DNA of 9,133 nucleotides from Chloroflexota bacterium. Its GTDB lineage: Bacteria > Chloroflexota > Dehalococcoidia > GIF9 > AB-539-J10. The notes beneath the pieces were generated by a model that saw only the letters and a list, made by a program, of their open reading frames with translations, searched no databases and was not told where the DNA came from. Positions 1-5,906 of this stretch are shown here, one piece after another; position 1 is the first letter of the stretch, and each line of letters begins with the position of its first letter. Position numbers and translations under genes: made by a program. Where the stretch lies: contig JADFUX010000003.1 of assembly GCA_015222255.1 (NCBI GenBank), forward strand, positions 1 through 9,133, in the 5' to 3' direction.

Positions 1-153
1 GATGTTATCCACTATTCTCTCACCGTAATATCCCTGTACAGCTATCAAAACACGCATGCCACTTTCTGCCTTGCCCTCGTCGGTGCCAATAGCCGGGATA
101 GGCTTCTCCTCACCCTCACCCTCTTTGTTTTCTAGAACGTGTCCAGATTTCAC
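1..153 (-). CDS. DUF166-like protein, N-terminal fragment (runs off the left edge)
   Basis: Only the first 51 codons are in the window. The GTG start at 151-153 is chosen because GGAGG (161-165) lies 7 nt upstream of it and the frame stays open to the window edge. The first 32 residues are charged and Glu/Gly-rich. The conserved-looking part starts at an internal Met (codon at 55-57) with MRVLIAVQGYYGERIVDNI, which resembles the opening beta strand and GxxGERIVxNI stretch I associate with the DUF166 family of archaea and some bacteria. An ATG start at 57 is possible but has only a poor ribosome binding site. No function is assigned; the family identification rests on one short motif. It has its own candidate promoter and is probably not part of the metal operon upstream. 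Confidence 0.5.
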   Translation of the reverse strand, partial: MKSGHVLENKEGEGEEKPIPAIGTDEGKAESGMRVLIAVQGYYGERIVDNI

Positions 154-160
154 GGCGTAA

Positions 161-165
161 CCTCC
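161..165 (-). promoter_or_regulatory. Ribosome binding site deciding the GTG start of the DUF166-like gene
   Basis: The minus strand reads AAGGAGG, then seven bases, then GTG at 153. This is the strongest translation signal here and favours the GTG over the internal ATG at 57. Confidence 0.6.
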
Positions 166-224
166 TTCTCACTGTTGACCGTTTTTCTCCACAGCCTGGT
201 TCCTCTCGTAATAACAATCTCGCT

Positions 225-233
225 ATTATATCA
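225..233 (-). promoter_or_regulatory. Extended -10 promoter for the DUF166-like gene
   Basis: The minus strand reads TGATATAAT, a perfect TATAAT preceded by the TGn of extended -10 promoters. No TTGACA-like -35 stands at 16-18 bp, which extended -10 promoters tolerate. Transcription would begin near 218, leaving about 65 nt of leader before the GTG start. Inferred from motif and position only. Confidence 0.45.
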
Positions 234-316
234 CTCTCTATTCCAACATTTTTCCTCCAAGAAGCTCTGTGGCCCCTTGGGGAATCCGAGGCTCGGCTTC
301 TCCCTAAGCCAATGGC

Positions 317-333
317 CTACACTCCGAGTGTAG
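317..333. repeat. Perfect 17-bp inverted repeat (7-bp arms, 3-bp loop)
   Basis: CTACACT, CCG, AGTGTAG. It lies about 155 bp past the ZIP stop and about 165 bp before the DUF166-like start on the minus strand. It could be an RNA hairpin or a protein-binding palindrome. No T-tract follows on either strand. Confidence 0.5.
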
Positions 334-486
334 TCACCTGTGCTAAGCATCCAGCGCTGATTCTGTGAAGGCAAGCTTTTTGGGCATAAAGCCAGGCAGA
401 CAGAAGCGCGTTACCAAGCCCCACGTTGAGACTGTAGCTCGCCTTTTCAGATTAGAGTTGTTCCAGTGGATTACTTCTCGCCAGGG

Positions 487-1311
487 CTAGCGAAGCAGGA
501 ATAGACTAATGGCCATAACCAGCATGCCAGTGGCCAGTCCTACTAGCACAAGGTGCTCTTTGCCGTAGCGGTGAGCCAGAGGCAGTATTTCATCCAGGCT
601 TATGAAGACCATTATGCCAGCTACAAAGGCGAGCATACTTGATAGCAATGTGGGGGTTAGGAAAGGAAGTAGAATCGCGTAGCCGATAAGAGCACCCACG
701 GGCTCGGCTACCCCTGACAAGAATGAATATGTGAAAGCTTTGCGACGACTGCCCGTGGCATAGAAAATCGGCACCGATACCGCAATGCCCTCAGGAATAT
801 TGTGGATAGCAACAGCTATCGCTATGATTGTACCAAAGGCAATGTCTCCAGTAGCTGCGCTGCAAAAGGTGACCAAGCCCTCGGGGAAGTTGTGGATGGC
901 GATGCCAAGTGCAATAAGGACACCAGACCTCATGAGGGATGATCTTGATGGGGTTGCGAGCTGCGGAGGCAAGCCTGATGGCGCTCGCTGTCCTGATTCA
1001 TCCATATTCTGAGAGGAGCCTTTCACACGCTCTTCCTCATACTCATGGGGAACGAATATATCTATCACTGCAATGAATGCAATGCCGGCGAAAAACGCTA
1101 TGTTGGCTGTGGCAAAACCAACATTCTGAACAGCTGTTCCAAGGAGTTCAGTAAAAGAGATGTATATCATTACGCCAGCAGAGAAGCCCAGCGCCACAGC
1201 TAAGTAGGAGTATTTAGGCGTGCGTATGAAGAAGGCGATGGTGCTACCTATCCCGGTGGATAGCCCAGCCAATGTGGTGAGCAGTAGGGCAAATGGCAGG
1301 TTAATTTCCAT
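487..1311 (-). CDS. ZIP-family divalent metal transporter (ZupT-like)
   Basis: A 274-residue membrane protein with the hallmarks of the ZIP family: helix IV carries H140-N141-F-P-E144-G and helix V carries H170-N171-I-P-E174-G, the paired metal-site motifs of ZupT/GufA-type carriers. About eight hydrophobic segments are visible (near 5-28, 36-56, 66-88, 129-150, 156-181, 193-217, 222-243, 252-273). A hydrophilic loop rich in Glu, Ser and Pro (about 89-128) separates helices III and IV and has only one His, fewer than many ZIP loops. Such proteins move Zn, Fe(II), Mn or Co into the cytoplasm; the metal cannot be read from sequence. It lies 74 nt downstream of the triple FeoA gene on the same strand, which favours a role in iron or other divalent metal uptake. 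The start codon has only a weak ribosome binding site; a stop four codons upstream limits alternatives. Confidence 0.9.
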   Translation of the reverse strand: MEINLPFALLLTTLAGLSTGIGSTIAFFIRTPKYSYLAVALGFSAGVMIYISFTELLGTAVQNVGFATANIAFFAGIAFIAVIDIFVPHEYEEERVKGSSQNMDESGQRAPSGLPPQLATPSRSSLMRSGVLIALGIAIHNFPEGLVTFCSAATGDIAFGTIIAIAVAIHNIPEGIAVSVPIFYATGSRRKAFTYSFLSGVAEPVGALIGYAILLPFLTPTLLSSMLAFVAGIMVFISLDEILPLAHRYGKEHLVLVGLATGMLVMAISLFLLR

Positions 1312-1385
1312 AACAGCACTCAGTCATCCGGCGTCTTTCTCTGTGTCCATATTCAACCTAAGTGGGACTTCTAGAGCGGACTTTG

Positions 1386-2096
1386 CTACTCCACCCAAAC
1401 CTTCTCCGCCATGCCATGACCAATGCTTATCATTTGCTCTCCTAACTTGGCGAGCACATAGTTGCCTCTTCTTTTCGGTAGCGTCTCACCCTTTTCCCTT
1501 CCAACCAAGGCCACCTCTGCCCCCTCCTTGATTCCTAGCTCCTCCATCTCCTGGCTATGTCGAGTCCCACCAATCACCTTGCTTACTTTGGCCTTCTTAC
1601 CTTCCTCCAGGTAATTGATTTGCATGACCTTCCCTTCGGCCTCTACGCACACTCTCGACATCTTGCCGGGCCCCATTCTTATCTCATCCTCATCTACTTT
1701 GATAACGAGGACCTCATGGGGGATATGGGTCAAAAACTCCACTTCAGCACCTTCGTTGATGCCAAGCCCAGAAACCCAGTCCTTAAAGCCTTCCCCAGCT
1801 TCAATAGACTTGACTATTCCCCTATCTCCTTTCTCCAGCCTCAGCAGGGGGAGAACTACTCCCTCCTTTTCCACGAATATCTTGTCCGCCCATCCCTGGC
1901 TCACGATGACCTCTTTGTCAGCTACCTTTAGAGAAATGGGGCCTACATGGGCATGCACTGGTTCTGAAGCAACCAAGGTAAGTTCTACATCTTCAGCAAT
2001 TCCCAAGTCGCCAAGATACGCCTTAATCTCTGAACCCCCTTCGATCTTCTTAACCACCACCTTGGTTTCAGGCTCTACCTGTGTCAATAATTTCAT
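1386..2096 (-). CDS. Protein of three tandem FeoA domains
   Basis: This 236-residue soluble protein has three successive FeoA (SH3-like) domains, at about 3-76, 83-152 and 159-236. Each has the FeoA pattern: a beta strand with a KV/GIVKxIxGG-type turn, a short helix ending in LGI (31-33, 111-113, 187-189) followed by an EGAEVE-type strand, and a closing strand ending in A-K-I/V-x-V-E. The third matches most closely (ISIGHGMAEKVWVE). Ordinary FeoA is about 75-85 residues, so this is a threefold fusion. FeoA is a cytoplasmic partner of FeoB in ferrous iron uptake. No signal peptide or membrane segment is seen. GGAGG precedes the ATG by 9 nt. It is separated from the core feo operon by 178 nt and precedes the ZIP gene. 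What the fusion does is unknown; it might bind FeoB as a pre-assembled unit. Confidence 0.82.
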   Translation of the reverse strand: MKLLTQVEPETKVVVKKIEGGSEIKAYLGDLGIAEDVELTLVASEPVHAHVGPISLKVADKEVIVSQGWADKIFVEKEGVVLPLLRLEKGDRGIVKSIEAGEGFKDWVSGLGINEGAEVEFLTHIPHEVLVIKVDEDEIRMGPGKMSRVCVEAEGKVMQINYLEEGKKAKVSKVIGGTRHSQEMEELGIKEGAEVALVGREKGETLPKRRGNYVLAKLGEQMISIGHGMAEKVWVE

Positions 2097-2274
2097 CTCT
2101 TTTCAACCTCCTTTTAGCTAGTTTGACTTTAGTTTCGCTTTTCCAAATCCTCGTTTGTGTTATGCTTTTAATGCACTAGGGACAAAACAAGCTCCCCAAG
2201 AGGACCGGCCAGAGTCTAGACTTGGATACGATATGCTGCTTGCCCTGGTGCATTCAATTTCTCATGCCATCACC
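2097..2274. other. 178-bp gap before the triple FeoA gene
   Basis: It contains the GGAGG site for the triple FeoA gene (2106-2110). I see no operator like the two Fur boxes near fur and no convincing -10/-35 pair; TTGAAT followed 16 bp later by CATATC on the minus strand is weak. Whether the triple FeoA and ZIP genes belong to the feo transcript or have their own promoter cannot be decided from sequence. Confidence 0.4.
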
Positions 2275-2451
2275 TCACAGTTTAGCCATCTCCACCCAAA
2301 TTCCGTTCTCTCGGCTTTGGCTATCACTCTGCGATATCGGAGGAGACGGATTCTTACAAATTCCGCATTTCCCACACTCCCCGCCACAACTGGACATAGC
2401 AAGCCTGAAAGCCATATTCCCGATCCTCTTTCCAATGCCTTTAAGCTTCAT
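2275..2451 (-). CDS. Small four-cysteine protein at the end of the feo operon
   Basis: A 58-residue protein with a basic start (MKLKGIGKRIG), then a compact motif C22-x3-C26-x2-C29-x2-C32 and a polar tail. The ATG at 2449-2451 is chosen because GGAGG lies 8 nt upstream; the ATG five codons earlier (2466) has GGAGG only 1 nt away, too close to work. It has no membrane helix, so it differs from the FeoB-associated Cys-rich membrane protein. Position and clustered cysteines recall FeoC, a small feo-operon protein with four Cys that can hold an iron-sulfur cluster, but the spacing is not that of FeoC and no winged-helix is evident. It starts 33 nt after the stop of the four-helix membrane gene. 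Inferred role: metal or Fe-S binding accessory of Feo. The gene could be spurious, though coding in step with the operon argues against that. Confidence 0.5.
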   Translation of the reverse strand: MKLKGIGKRIGNMAFRLAMSSCGGECGKCGICKNPSPPISQSDSQSRENGIWVEMAKL

Positions 2452-2484
2452 AACAAAGACCTCCATCCCTCCACGAGTGGGAAA

Positions 2485-2982
2485 TCAGGCGTGGTCCCCG
2501 GCATAATTCTGCTGTTCCCTGTCTGTTGCCGTTATTCTCCTCCTGCTGCGAATAGGATAGATTATTGCCAGAGAGAACGGCAGCAAGAATATCGCTGGCA
2601 CGTACGGCGGAGCATAAGTAGCTATGAAGTCCGCTGGAGGGTTAAACCAGGGTCCCTCTTCTCCTCCTGGGATGGACCCTGCTATCATGGCCCAAATTGC
2701 CATCCCGGCAACAATCCATATCATTATGCTCGCCGCTAGAGACTTAGCCAGTTGACGGACATTTCCGAAATTGCCCACGCTGGACAGGTAGATGGCGCCG
2801 GCAGCAACAAGGATAATCGACCACCATACCATAAACAAGCCCGACATCTGCAAAGGCCCCCAGCTAACGCCTTCCGCTCCATATGCGCCCATCACTACGA
2901 ATCCGGCTATGCCGAAGATCAGTACGATAGCGCCAAAAATGCCAAAATATATACTGCCAAACTTTGCTGCTGTATTACTCAT
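2485..2982 (-). CDS. Unrecognised four-helix membrane protein in the feo operon
   Basis: A 165-residue integral membrane protein with four predicted helices at about 9-31, 46-66, 82-104 and 127-144 and a basic then polar cytoplasmic-type tail (RSRRR at 145-149). A Gly/Glu/Trp/Pro-rich loop (103-127) joins helices 3 and 4. I recognise no family. The ATG at 2980-2982 is preferred: GGAGG stands 10 nt upstream, and the only earlier start (3012) overlaps the FeoB gene with no ribosome binding site. It begins 22 nt after the FeoB membrane gene and is followed closely by the small Cys protein, so it is very likely cotranscribed. Inferred to help FeoB assembly or iron passage; no catalytic or metal-binding residues stand out (no Cys, one His at the C-terminus). 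Confidence 0.68.
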   Translation of the reverse strand: MSNTAAKFGSIYFGIFGAIVLIFGIAGFVVMGAYGAEGVSWGPLQMSGLFMVWWSIILVAAGAIYLSSVGNFGNVRQLAKSLAASIMIWIVAGMAIWAMIAGSIPGGEEGPWFNPPADFIATYAPPYVPAIFLLPFSLAIIYPIRSRRRITATDREQQNYAGDHA

Positions 2983-3004
2983 ATTTATGTCACCTCCTAG
3001 CGAC

Positions 3005-4258
3005 TCACTCAAGGGGAACCCAAGCGCTACTCCCTATTCCAGACGATCCTATTAGGTGAAGTATGGCTCCGAAAACAAAGACCACCACTATAAGGGTAGC
3101 TAGAGCTCCTAGAGTCTGTTTCCAGTTCAATTCCTTTATCATCAGGGCAAATGTGGCCAGACAAGGGAAGTAAATGCTGAGTAGAACCACGGCAGTGAAT
3201 ACCTGAAAGAGGGTTATCGTCATCCCCCCCGCCGCCAGCATGCCGATTGTTCCCACAGCTAAGTCCTTCCTTAGAAATCCCGCAACCATAGCCGATGCCG
3301 TTTCCTCAGGTAGCCCAAACACGCCGGTTATCACCGGGCTTAGTGCACTGGCTATAGCATCCATTGCTCCAGTCATATACAAGACATTCACAATGAGACA
3401 ACCAAGCAAAACAAAGGGAACGGCGACTTTCAGGAAGCGCCACACCCTGGTCCAAAGCTTAGTCCATACATTCCTCGCTGTTGGCGCTTGATACGGGGGC
3501 ACGTCCATTAGAATCTCAGGCGATTCCCCGGGCACAATCTTGTTTAGAACCCAGCCAACAGCGAAATACCCTATGACCAGGGCTAGAAAAACCCAACCTA
3601 TCAAGCCTGGAATCATTCCTTGCATAATCCCAATTTGAGCTCCACAGGGGACGAATACTGATAGCAGGGCTATTGCCAAAAACCGCTGTTTTCTAGTGTC
3701 CAGTGGTCTGCAAGCGGTTACTCCAGGCACATTGCATCCCAAGGAAAGCATGGTGGGCACAACGGCATAGCCGTGTAAACCTATTTTGTGCAATAGCCCA
3801 TCAACGAGAACCGCCAGTCTGGGCATGTATCCCACATCCTCCAAAATGGCGAATATGAGATAAAACGCCACTATCGCGGGAAGAACTACGCCTATGGCAA
3901 GAAAAAGCCCGCTGCTAAGCACTCCAAAAGCTTCGAAGCAGTTGGTGGCTAAGGGATCGCCCACAAAAACGTTGAACACCCAGGTGGGGGCTCCGGCAAA
4001 CACGTTTTGCAGCCAGGGTAACCAGTAACCATCGAAAATCTTGACAAAGAAGCCGTCAGTAAACAGCGTCCCAGCGAACTCACAGAAGAATGTCCAAAAA
4101 CCATATATCACTGCGATGGCAAAGGGAATTCCTATAGCTGGTCTAACGGTAAGATCAGCGAGCGCATCCTTTAGAGTGGCCTTGTACTTGCCAACCTCTA
4201 CGGTTTGCTTCGATATCCTTTCTACTAAATCCCATCTTTGGTCAGTTGAAAGTTCCAC
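3005..4258 (-). CDS. feoB: FeoB membrane channel subunit (split FeoB)
   Basis: This 417-residue protein is the membrane half of the ferrous iron transporter FeoB without its G domain. Family hallmarks are present: LEDVGYMPRLAVLVD (139-153), the first Gate with GCNVPG (174-179, C175), FVPC (C205), the second-half GFLRKDLAV (327-335) and YFPCLAT (363-369, C366). About 9-11 hydrophobic segments are visible. The first 45 residues (RWDLVERI..., then a segment before the first helix) match the end of the linker helices that normally join G and membrane domains. The start is GTG at 4256-4258 with GGAGG 5 nt upstream, and the gene overlaps the end of the G-protein gene by 17 nt, implying coupled translation. 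It would carry Fe(II) across the cytoplasmic membrane. In-frame fusion would need a +1 shift, so a sequencing or real frameshift is the alternative to a true split. Confidence 0.9.
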   Translation of the reverse strand: MELSTDQRWDLVERISKQTVEVGKYKATLKDALADLTVRPAIGIPFAIAVIYGFWTFFCEFAGTLFTDGFFVKIFDGYWLPWLQNVFAGAPTWVFNVFVGDPLATNCFEAFGVLSSGLFLAIGVVLPAIVAFYLIFAILEDVGYMPRLAVLVDGLLHKIGLHGYAVVPTMLSLGCNVPGVTACRPLDTRKQRFLAIALLSVFVPCGAQIGIMQGMIPGLIGWVFLALVIGYFAVGWVLNKIVPGESPEILMDVPPYQAPTARNVWTKLWTRVWRFLKVAVPFVLLGCLIVNVLYMTGAMDAIASALSPVITGVFGLPEETASAMVAGFLRKDLAVGTIGMLAAGGMTITLFQVFTAVVLLSIYFPCLATFALMIKELNWKQTLGALATLIVVVFVFGAILHLIGSSGIGSSAWVPLE

Positions 4259-4784
4259 CCTTGCCTCCCACTTTTTCCATGACTTCTTCTATGCTCGCTG
4301 ACGTTGCGTTTTCGATTCTCAGCACCAATTCCTTAAGCCCTTCCCCCCTTGTCGCTACCGTAGGCACTACAGGAACACCGAGGATTTGCTCTAATTTCGG
4401 GGCATTTATCTTTACATTCCCATTCTTAGCTACATCCCACATGTTCAGAGCAACCACCACAGGATAACCCTTCTCCATAATCTCCAAAGCCAGGTAGAGG
4501 CCTCGCTCTATTTTGGAGGAATCAATAATGCATACAACGAGGGCATCCTTTTCCTGCTCAAGCATTCTTACTGCCACTTCTTCGGCCTTGTCCTTAGGCT
4601 CTAAGGAAAAGGTTCCGGGAACATCTATGATTTCAACATCCTCGTGATTGAGTCGCATACGCCCCTTGGCAAAATCAACGGTTGTTCCGGGATAGTTCGA
4701 CTCTGTGACTCTGGCTCCGGCAAGGCGGTTGAAAAGAGCAGATTTGCCTACATTGGCCTGACCCATCAATAACACTTTCTTCAT
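4242..4784 (-). CDS. FeoB G protein encoded separately (split FeoB)
   Basis: This 180-residue small GTPase is the cytoplasmic G domain of FeoB. G1 is GQANVGKS (8-15), G2 the Thr pair in NYPGTTV (30-36), G3 DVPG (54-57), G4 NMWD (114-117, specifying guanine) and G5 near ATRGEG (143-148). FeoB of Escherichia coli is about 770 residues in one chain; here the G protein stops about 30 residues after G5, so most of the helical GDI/linker domain is absent. Its ATG overlaps the stop of the preceding feoA as ATGA, and its own end overlaps the membrane gene by 17 nt. It should gate or drive the membrane subunit using GTP and may be held to it by FeoA. Confidence 0.92.
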   Translation of the reverse strand: MKKVLLMGQANVGKSALFNRLAGARVTESNYPGTTVDFAKGRMRLNHEDVEIIDVPGTFSLEPKDKAEEVAVRMLEQEKDALVVCIIDSSKIERGLYLALEIMEKGYPVVVALNMWDVAKNGNVKINAPKLEQILGVPVVPTVATRGEGLKELVLRIENATSASIEEVMEKVGGKGGTFN

Positions 4785-5008
4785 TCCTCCACCTCGACGA
4801 TGATTCTATCTGCTAGTCCCAAGCCAATGGACGTATTGGCCCGGTCTACATTCACCACCACAGGACCTTTTATCGGCTGCTTCGTCATCATCTCAACCTC
4901 CTTGCCCTCTCTGATTCCCATACCTGCTATTTGTGCTTTCAAACTCTGGTCAATTACCTTAATCCTGCCTTTCTCTTCATACTTCATCTGGGATAACTTC
5001 TTTTCCAT
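4781..5008 (-). CDS. feoA: FeoA, second single-domain copy
   Basis: A 75-residue FeoA-domain protein: KGRIKVIDQSLKAQIAGMGIREGKEVEMM, then a PIKGPVVVNVD strand and IGLGLADRIIVEVEE at the end, the usual FeoA core. It is a cytoplasmic SH3-like partner of FeoB. The ATG at 5006-5008 is chosen because GAGGTGA lies just upstream with 8 nt from GAGG; a GTG at 5017, overlapping the previous stop as GTGA, is possible but has no good ribosome binding site. Its stop overlaps the G-protein start as ATGA, so the two are translationally coupled. It shares only the family pattern with the FeoA encoded just upstream, so the pair looks like an old duplication or two specialised copies. Confidence 0.88.
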   Translation of the reverse strand: MEKKLSQMKYEEKGRIKVIDQSLKAQIAGMGIREGKEVEMMTKQPIKGPVVVNVDRANTSIGLGLADRIIVEVEE

Positions 5009-5013
5009 CCTTA

Positions 5014-5226
5014 TCACCTCGCTACCATAATTTTGTGCGCCATCCCACGACCAATGGCAACAACATTTCTATCAACCTCGACAGTTACCGGCCCACAACT
5101 GGATATTACTCTTAGCACTTTGCCCTCAAACAGACCTCTCAAGTGTAGCCTCTGTCTCAATCCTCGTCCTCCTTCAATCGCCACAATTGTTGCCACTTCA
5201 CCAATCCCAAGTTGACTTAGCATCAT
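5014..5226 (-). CDS. feoA: FeoA, first single-domain copy
   Basis: A 70-residue FeoA-domain protein, near the lower size limit of the family: GEVATIVAIEGGRGLRQRLHLRGLFEGKVLRVISS, then GPVTVEVDRNVVAIGRGMAHKIMV. The R-x-L-H-x-R-G-L helix replaces the usual LGI turn. It is the first gene of the feo operon, 155 nt downstream of fur. AGGAG is 10 nt upstream of the first of two adjacent ATG codons; 5226 is taken as the start. Its stop lies six bases before the preferred start of the next feoA. A Fur-box-like operator is centred about 115 bp upstream, so iron repression is expected. Confidence 0.88.
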   Translation of the reverse strand: MMLSQLGIGEVATIVAIEGGRGLRQRLHLRGLFEGKVLRVISSCGPVTVEVDRNVVAIGRGMAHKIMVAR

Positions 5227-5243
5227 TGCATTTCTTCTCCTGC

Positions 5244-5276
5244 CTAGTTTGTGTCATATAGACCTCTGGTTGGCAT
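5244..5276 (-). CDS. Candidate 10-codon leader ORF upstream of feoA
   Basis: ATG at 5274-5276 opens MPTRGLYDTN and ends at TAG (5244-5246), 17 nt before the feoA start. It has the best ribosome binding site of the region: AAAGGAGG with a 6-nt spacer (GGAGG at 5283-5287). It lies between the Fur-box-like operator and feoA, as a leader peptide would. No run of one amino acid suggests classic attenuation. It may be a leader ORF, or a remnant of an older feoA start. Confidence 0.35.
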   Translation of the reverse strand: MPTRGLYDTN

Positions 5277-5331
5277 GTATCGCCTCCTTTCTGATTCTGA
5301 TTACTCCGGTTCCAGGTGACTAGTGGGTGGT

Positions 5332-5350
5332 GCTAATGCATTTCATTTGC
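5332..5350. promoter_or_regulatory. Fur-box-like operator in front of the feo operon
   Basis: GCTAATGCATTTCATTTGC: 7-bp arms (6 of 7 paired) around a 5-bp centre. It is identical at 15 of 19 positions to the site at the fur promoter and matches the classic Fur box GATAATGATAATCATTATC at 12 of 19 (counted by eye). It lies about 105 bp before the first feoA start and 32 bp after the fur stop. Expected to be bound by Fur with ferrous iron. I could not place a convincing -10/-35 pair next to it. Confidence 0.65.
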
Positions 5351-5362
5351 AATAACCCTGCG

Positions 5363-5382
5363 AAAAAATAAAGACCCTCTTT
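5363..5382 (-). terminator. Weak possible terminator after fur
   Basis: The minus strand has AAAGA, GGG, TCTTT, A, then six T residues, starting within the fur stop codon. The stem has only 5 bp and one G-C pair, so any termination would be partial and fur transcripts may continue into feo. Confidence 0.25.
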
Positions 5383-5828
5383 CACTGTCTCTCCTTGTTG
5401 CGACAGCTTGAGCACAGGCCCGTCATCCGGAGTTCCACTCCGGTGATGTCGAAATCATAGCGTTTAGCAAGGTCTTCCTTGAACTTCCTGCTCAAAGGGC
5501 AGCTAAATTCCACGACTTTGCCGCAGTTGAGGCACAGAAGATGCTGATGCTCAGTTGCCGGTTTCGCCTCGTAGTAGTGATGCTCTTCGGCGAAATGATG
5601 CTGTTCTACCAGCCCCAGCTTTTGGAAGAGTTGCAAGTTTCGGTAGACTGTGGATAGGCTAATCCCAGGGTGCTTCTGTTGTGCCCGACGATACAATTCA
5701 TAGGCATCGAGATGGGCATCACTTTGGCGAAGAAGATCGAGGAGCAGGGTGCGTTGAATTGTCACCCGCTGGCTCGAGCTAGTCAGTATCTCCTGGGTGC
5801 TCCTCTTCTGCTTAACTCCGCGAACCAT
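5382..5828 (-). CDS. fur: Fur-family metal-responsive repressor
   Basis: A 148-residue Fur-family protein. The N-terminal winged helix spans about 18-80, with recognition helix ISLSTVYRNLQLF (56-68). The C-terminal metal-binding and dimer domain has the HH-x-Y-Y-E (83-87) and EHQHLLCLNCGKVVEF (93-108) motifs and two CxxC pairs, C99/C102 and C139/C142, that form the structural zinc site. The protein binds DNA as a dimer when loaded with metal. Family members sense Fe, Zn, Mn or peroxide; the feo operon immediately downstream and matching operators at both promoters argue for iron. An N-terminal extension of about 17 basic/polar residues precedes the core. ATG at 5828 has only a weak ribosome binding site (GGTTGGTG), which sits in a potential hairpin. 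It is read from its own promoter with an overlapping operator, so autoregulation is likely. Confidence 0.93.
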   Translation of the reverse strand: MVRGVKQKRSTQEILTSSSQRVTIQRTLLLDLLRQSDAHLDAYELYRRAQQKHPGISLSTVYRNLQLFQKLGLVEQHHFAEEHHYYEAKPATEHQHLLCLNCGKVVEFSCPLSRKFKEDLAKRYDFDITGVELRMTGLCSSCRNKERQ

Positions 5829-5837
5829 ATTCTAGCA

Positions 5838-5854
5838 CCAACCCTGTTGGTTGG
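5838..5854 (-). promoter_or_regulatory. Hairpin overlapping the fur ribosome binding site
   Basis: In the fur mRNA, CCAACC and GGTTGG form a perfect 6-bp stem with a 5-nt AACAG loop ending 9 nt before the ATG. The only ribosome-binding-like bases (GGTTGGTG) lie in its 3' arm, so folding could limit fur translation. Confidence 0.35.
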
Positions 5855-5906
5855 CCCTGGACCTTCCTGTTCTTCTTGAAGCTGGCCTACGCTCTCTTGC
5901 GAGAAG

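Larger units (their letters stand above)
154..486. other. 333-bp gap between the ZIP transporter and the DUF166-like gene
   Basis: No convincing gene is present; the one plus-strand frame (139-333) has no ribosome binding site and covers the promoter and start region of the minus-strand gene. The stretch holds the extended -10 promoter near 230 and a cluster of short inverted repeats: CCCC/GGGG at 273-282, CCGAG/CTCGG at 286-296, and a perfect 7-bp pair CTACACT/AGTGTAG at 317-333. None is followed by a clear T-tract on either strand, so I cannot name a terminator. It could be a structured leader or simply spacer. Confidence 0.5.

Noticed and set aside
1615..2121. 168-codon plus-strand frame opposite the triple FeoA gene
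   Set aside because: Ser/Thr/Pro-rich shadow translation without a start signal; the minus strand encodes recognisable FeoA domains.
2464..2466. Earlier ATG for the small Cys-rich protein
   Set aside because: GGAGG is only 1 nt upstream, too close for initiation; the ATG at 2451 has GGAGG at 8 nt.
2155..2739. 194-codon plus-strand frame
   Set aside because: It lies opposite the four-helix membrane and Cys-rich genes, has no ribosome binding site, and its translation looks like a shadow of the minus-strand coding sequence.
2983..3012. Earlier start for the four-helix membrane protein at 3012
   Set aside because: It overlaps the FeoB channel gene, has no ribosome binding site and adds only ten polar residues; ATG at 2982 has a strong site.
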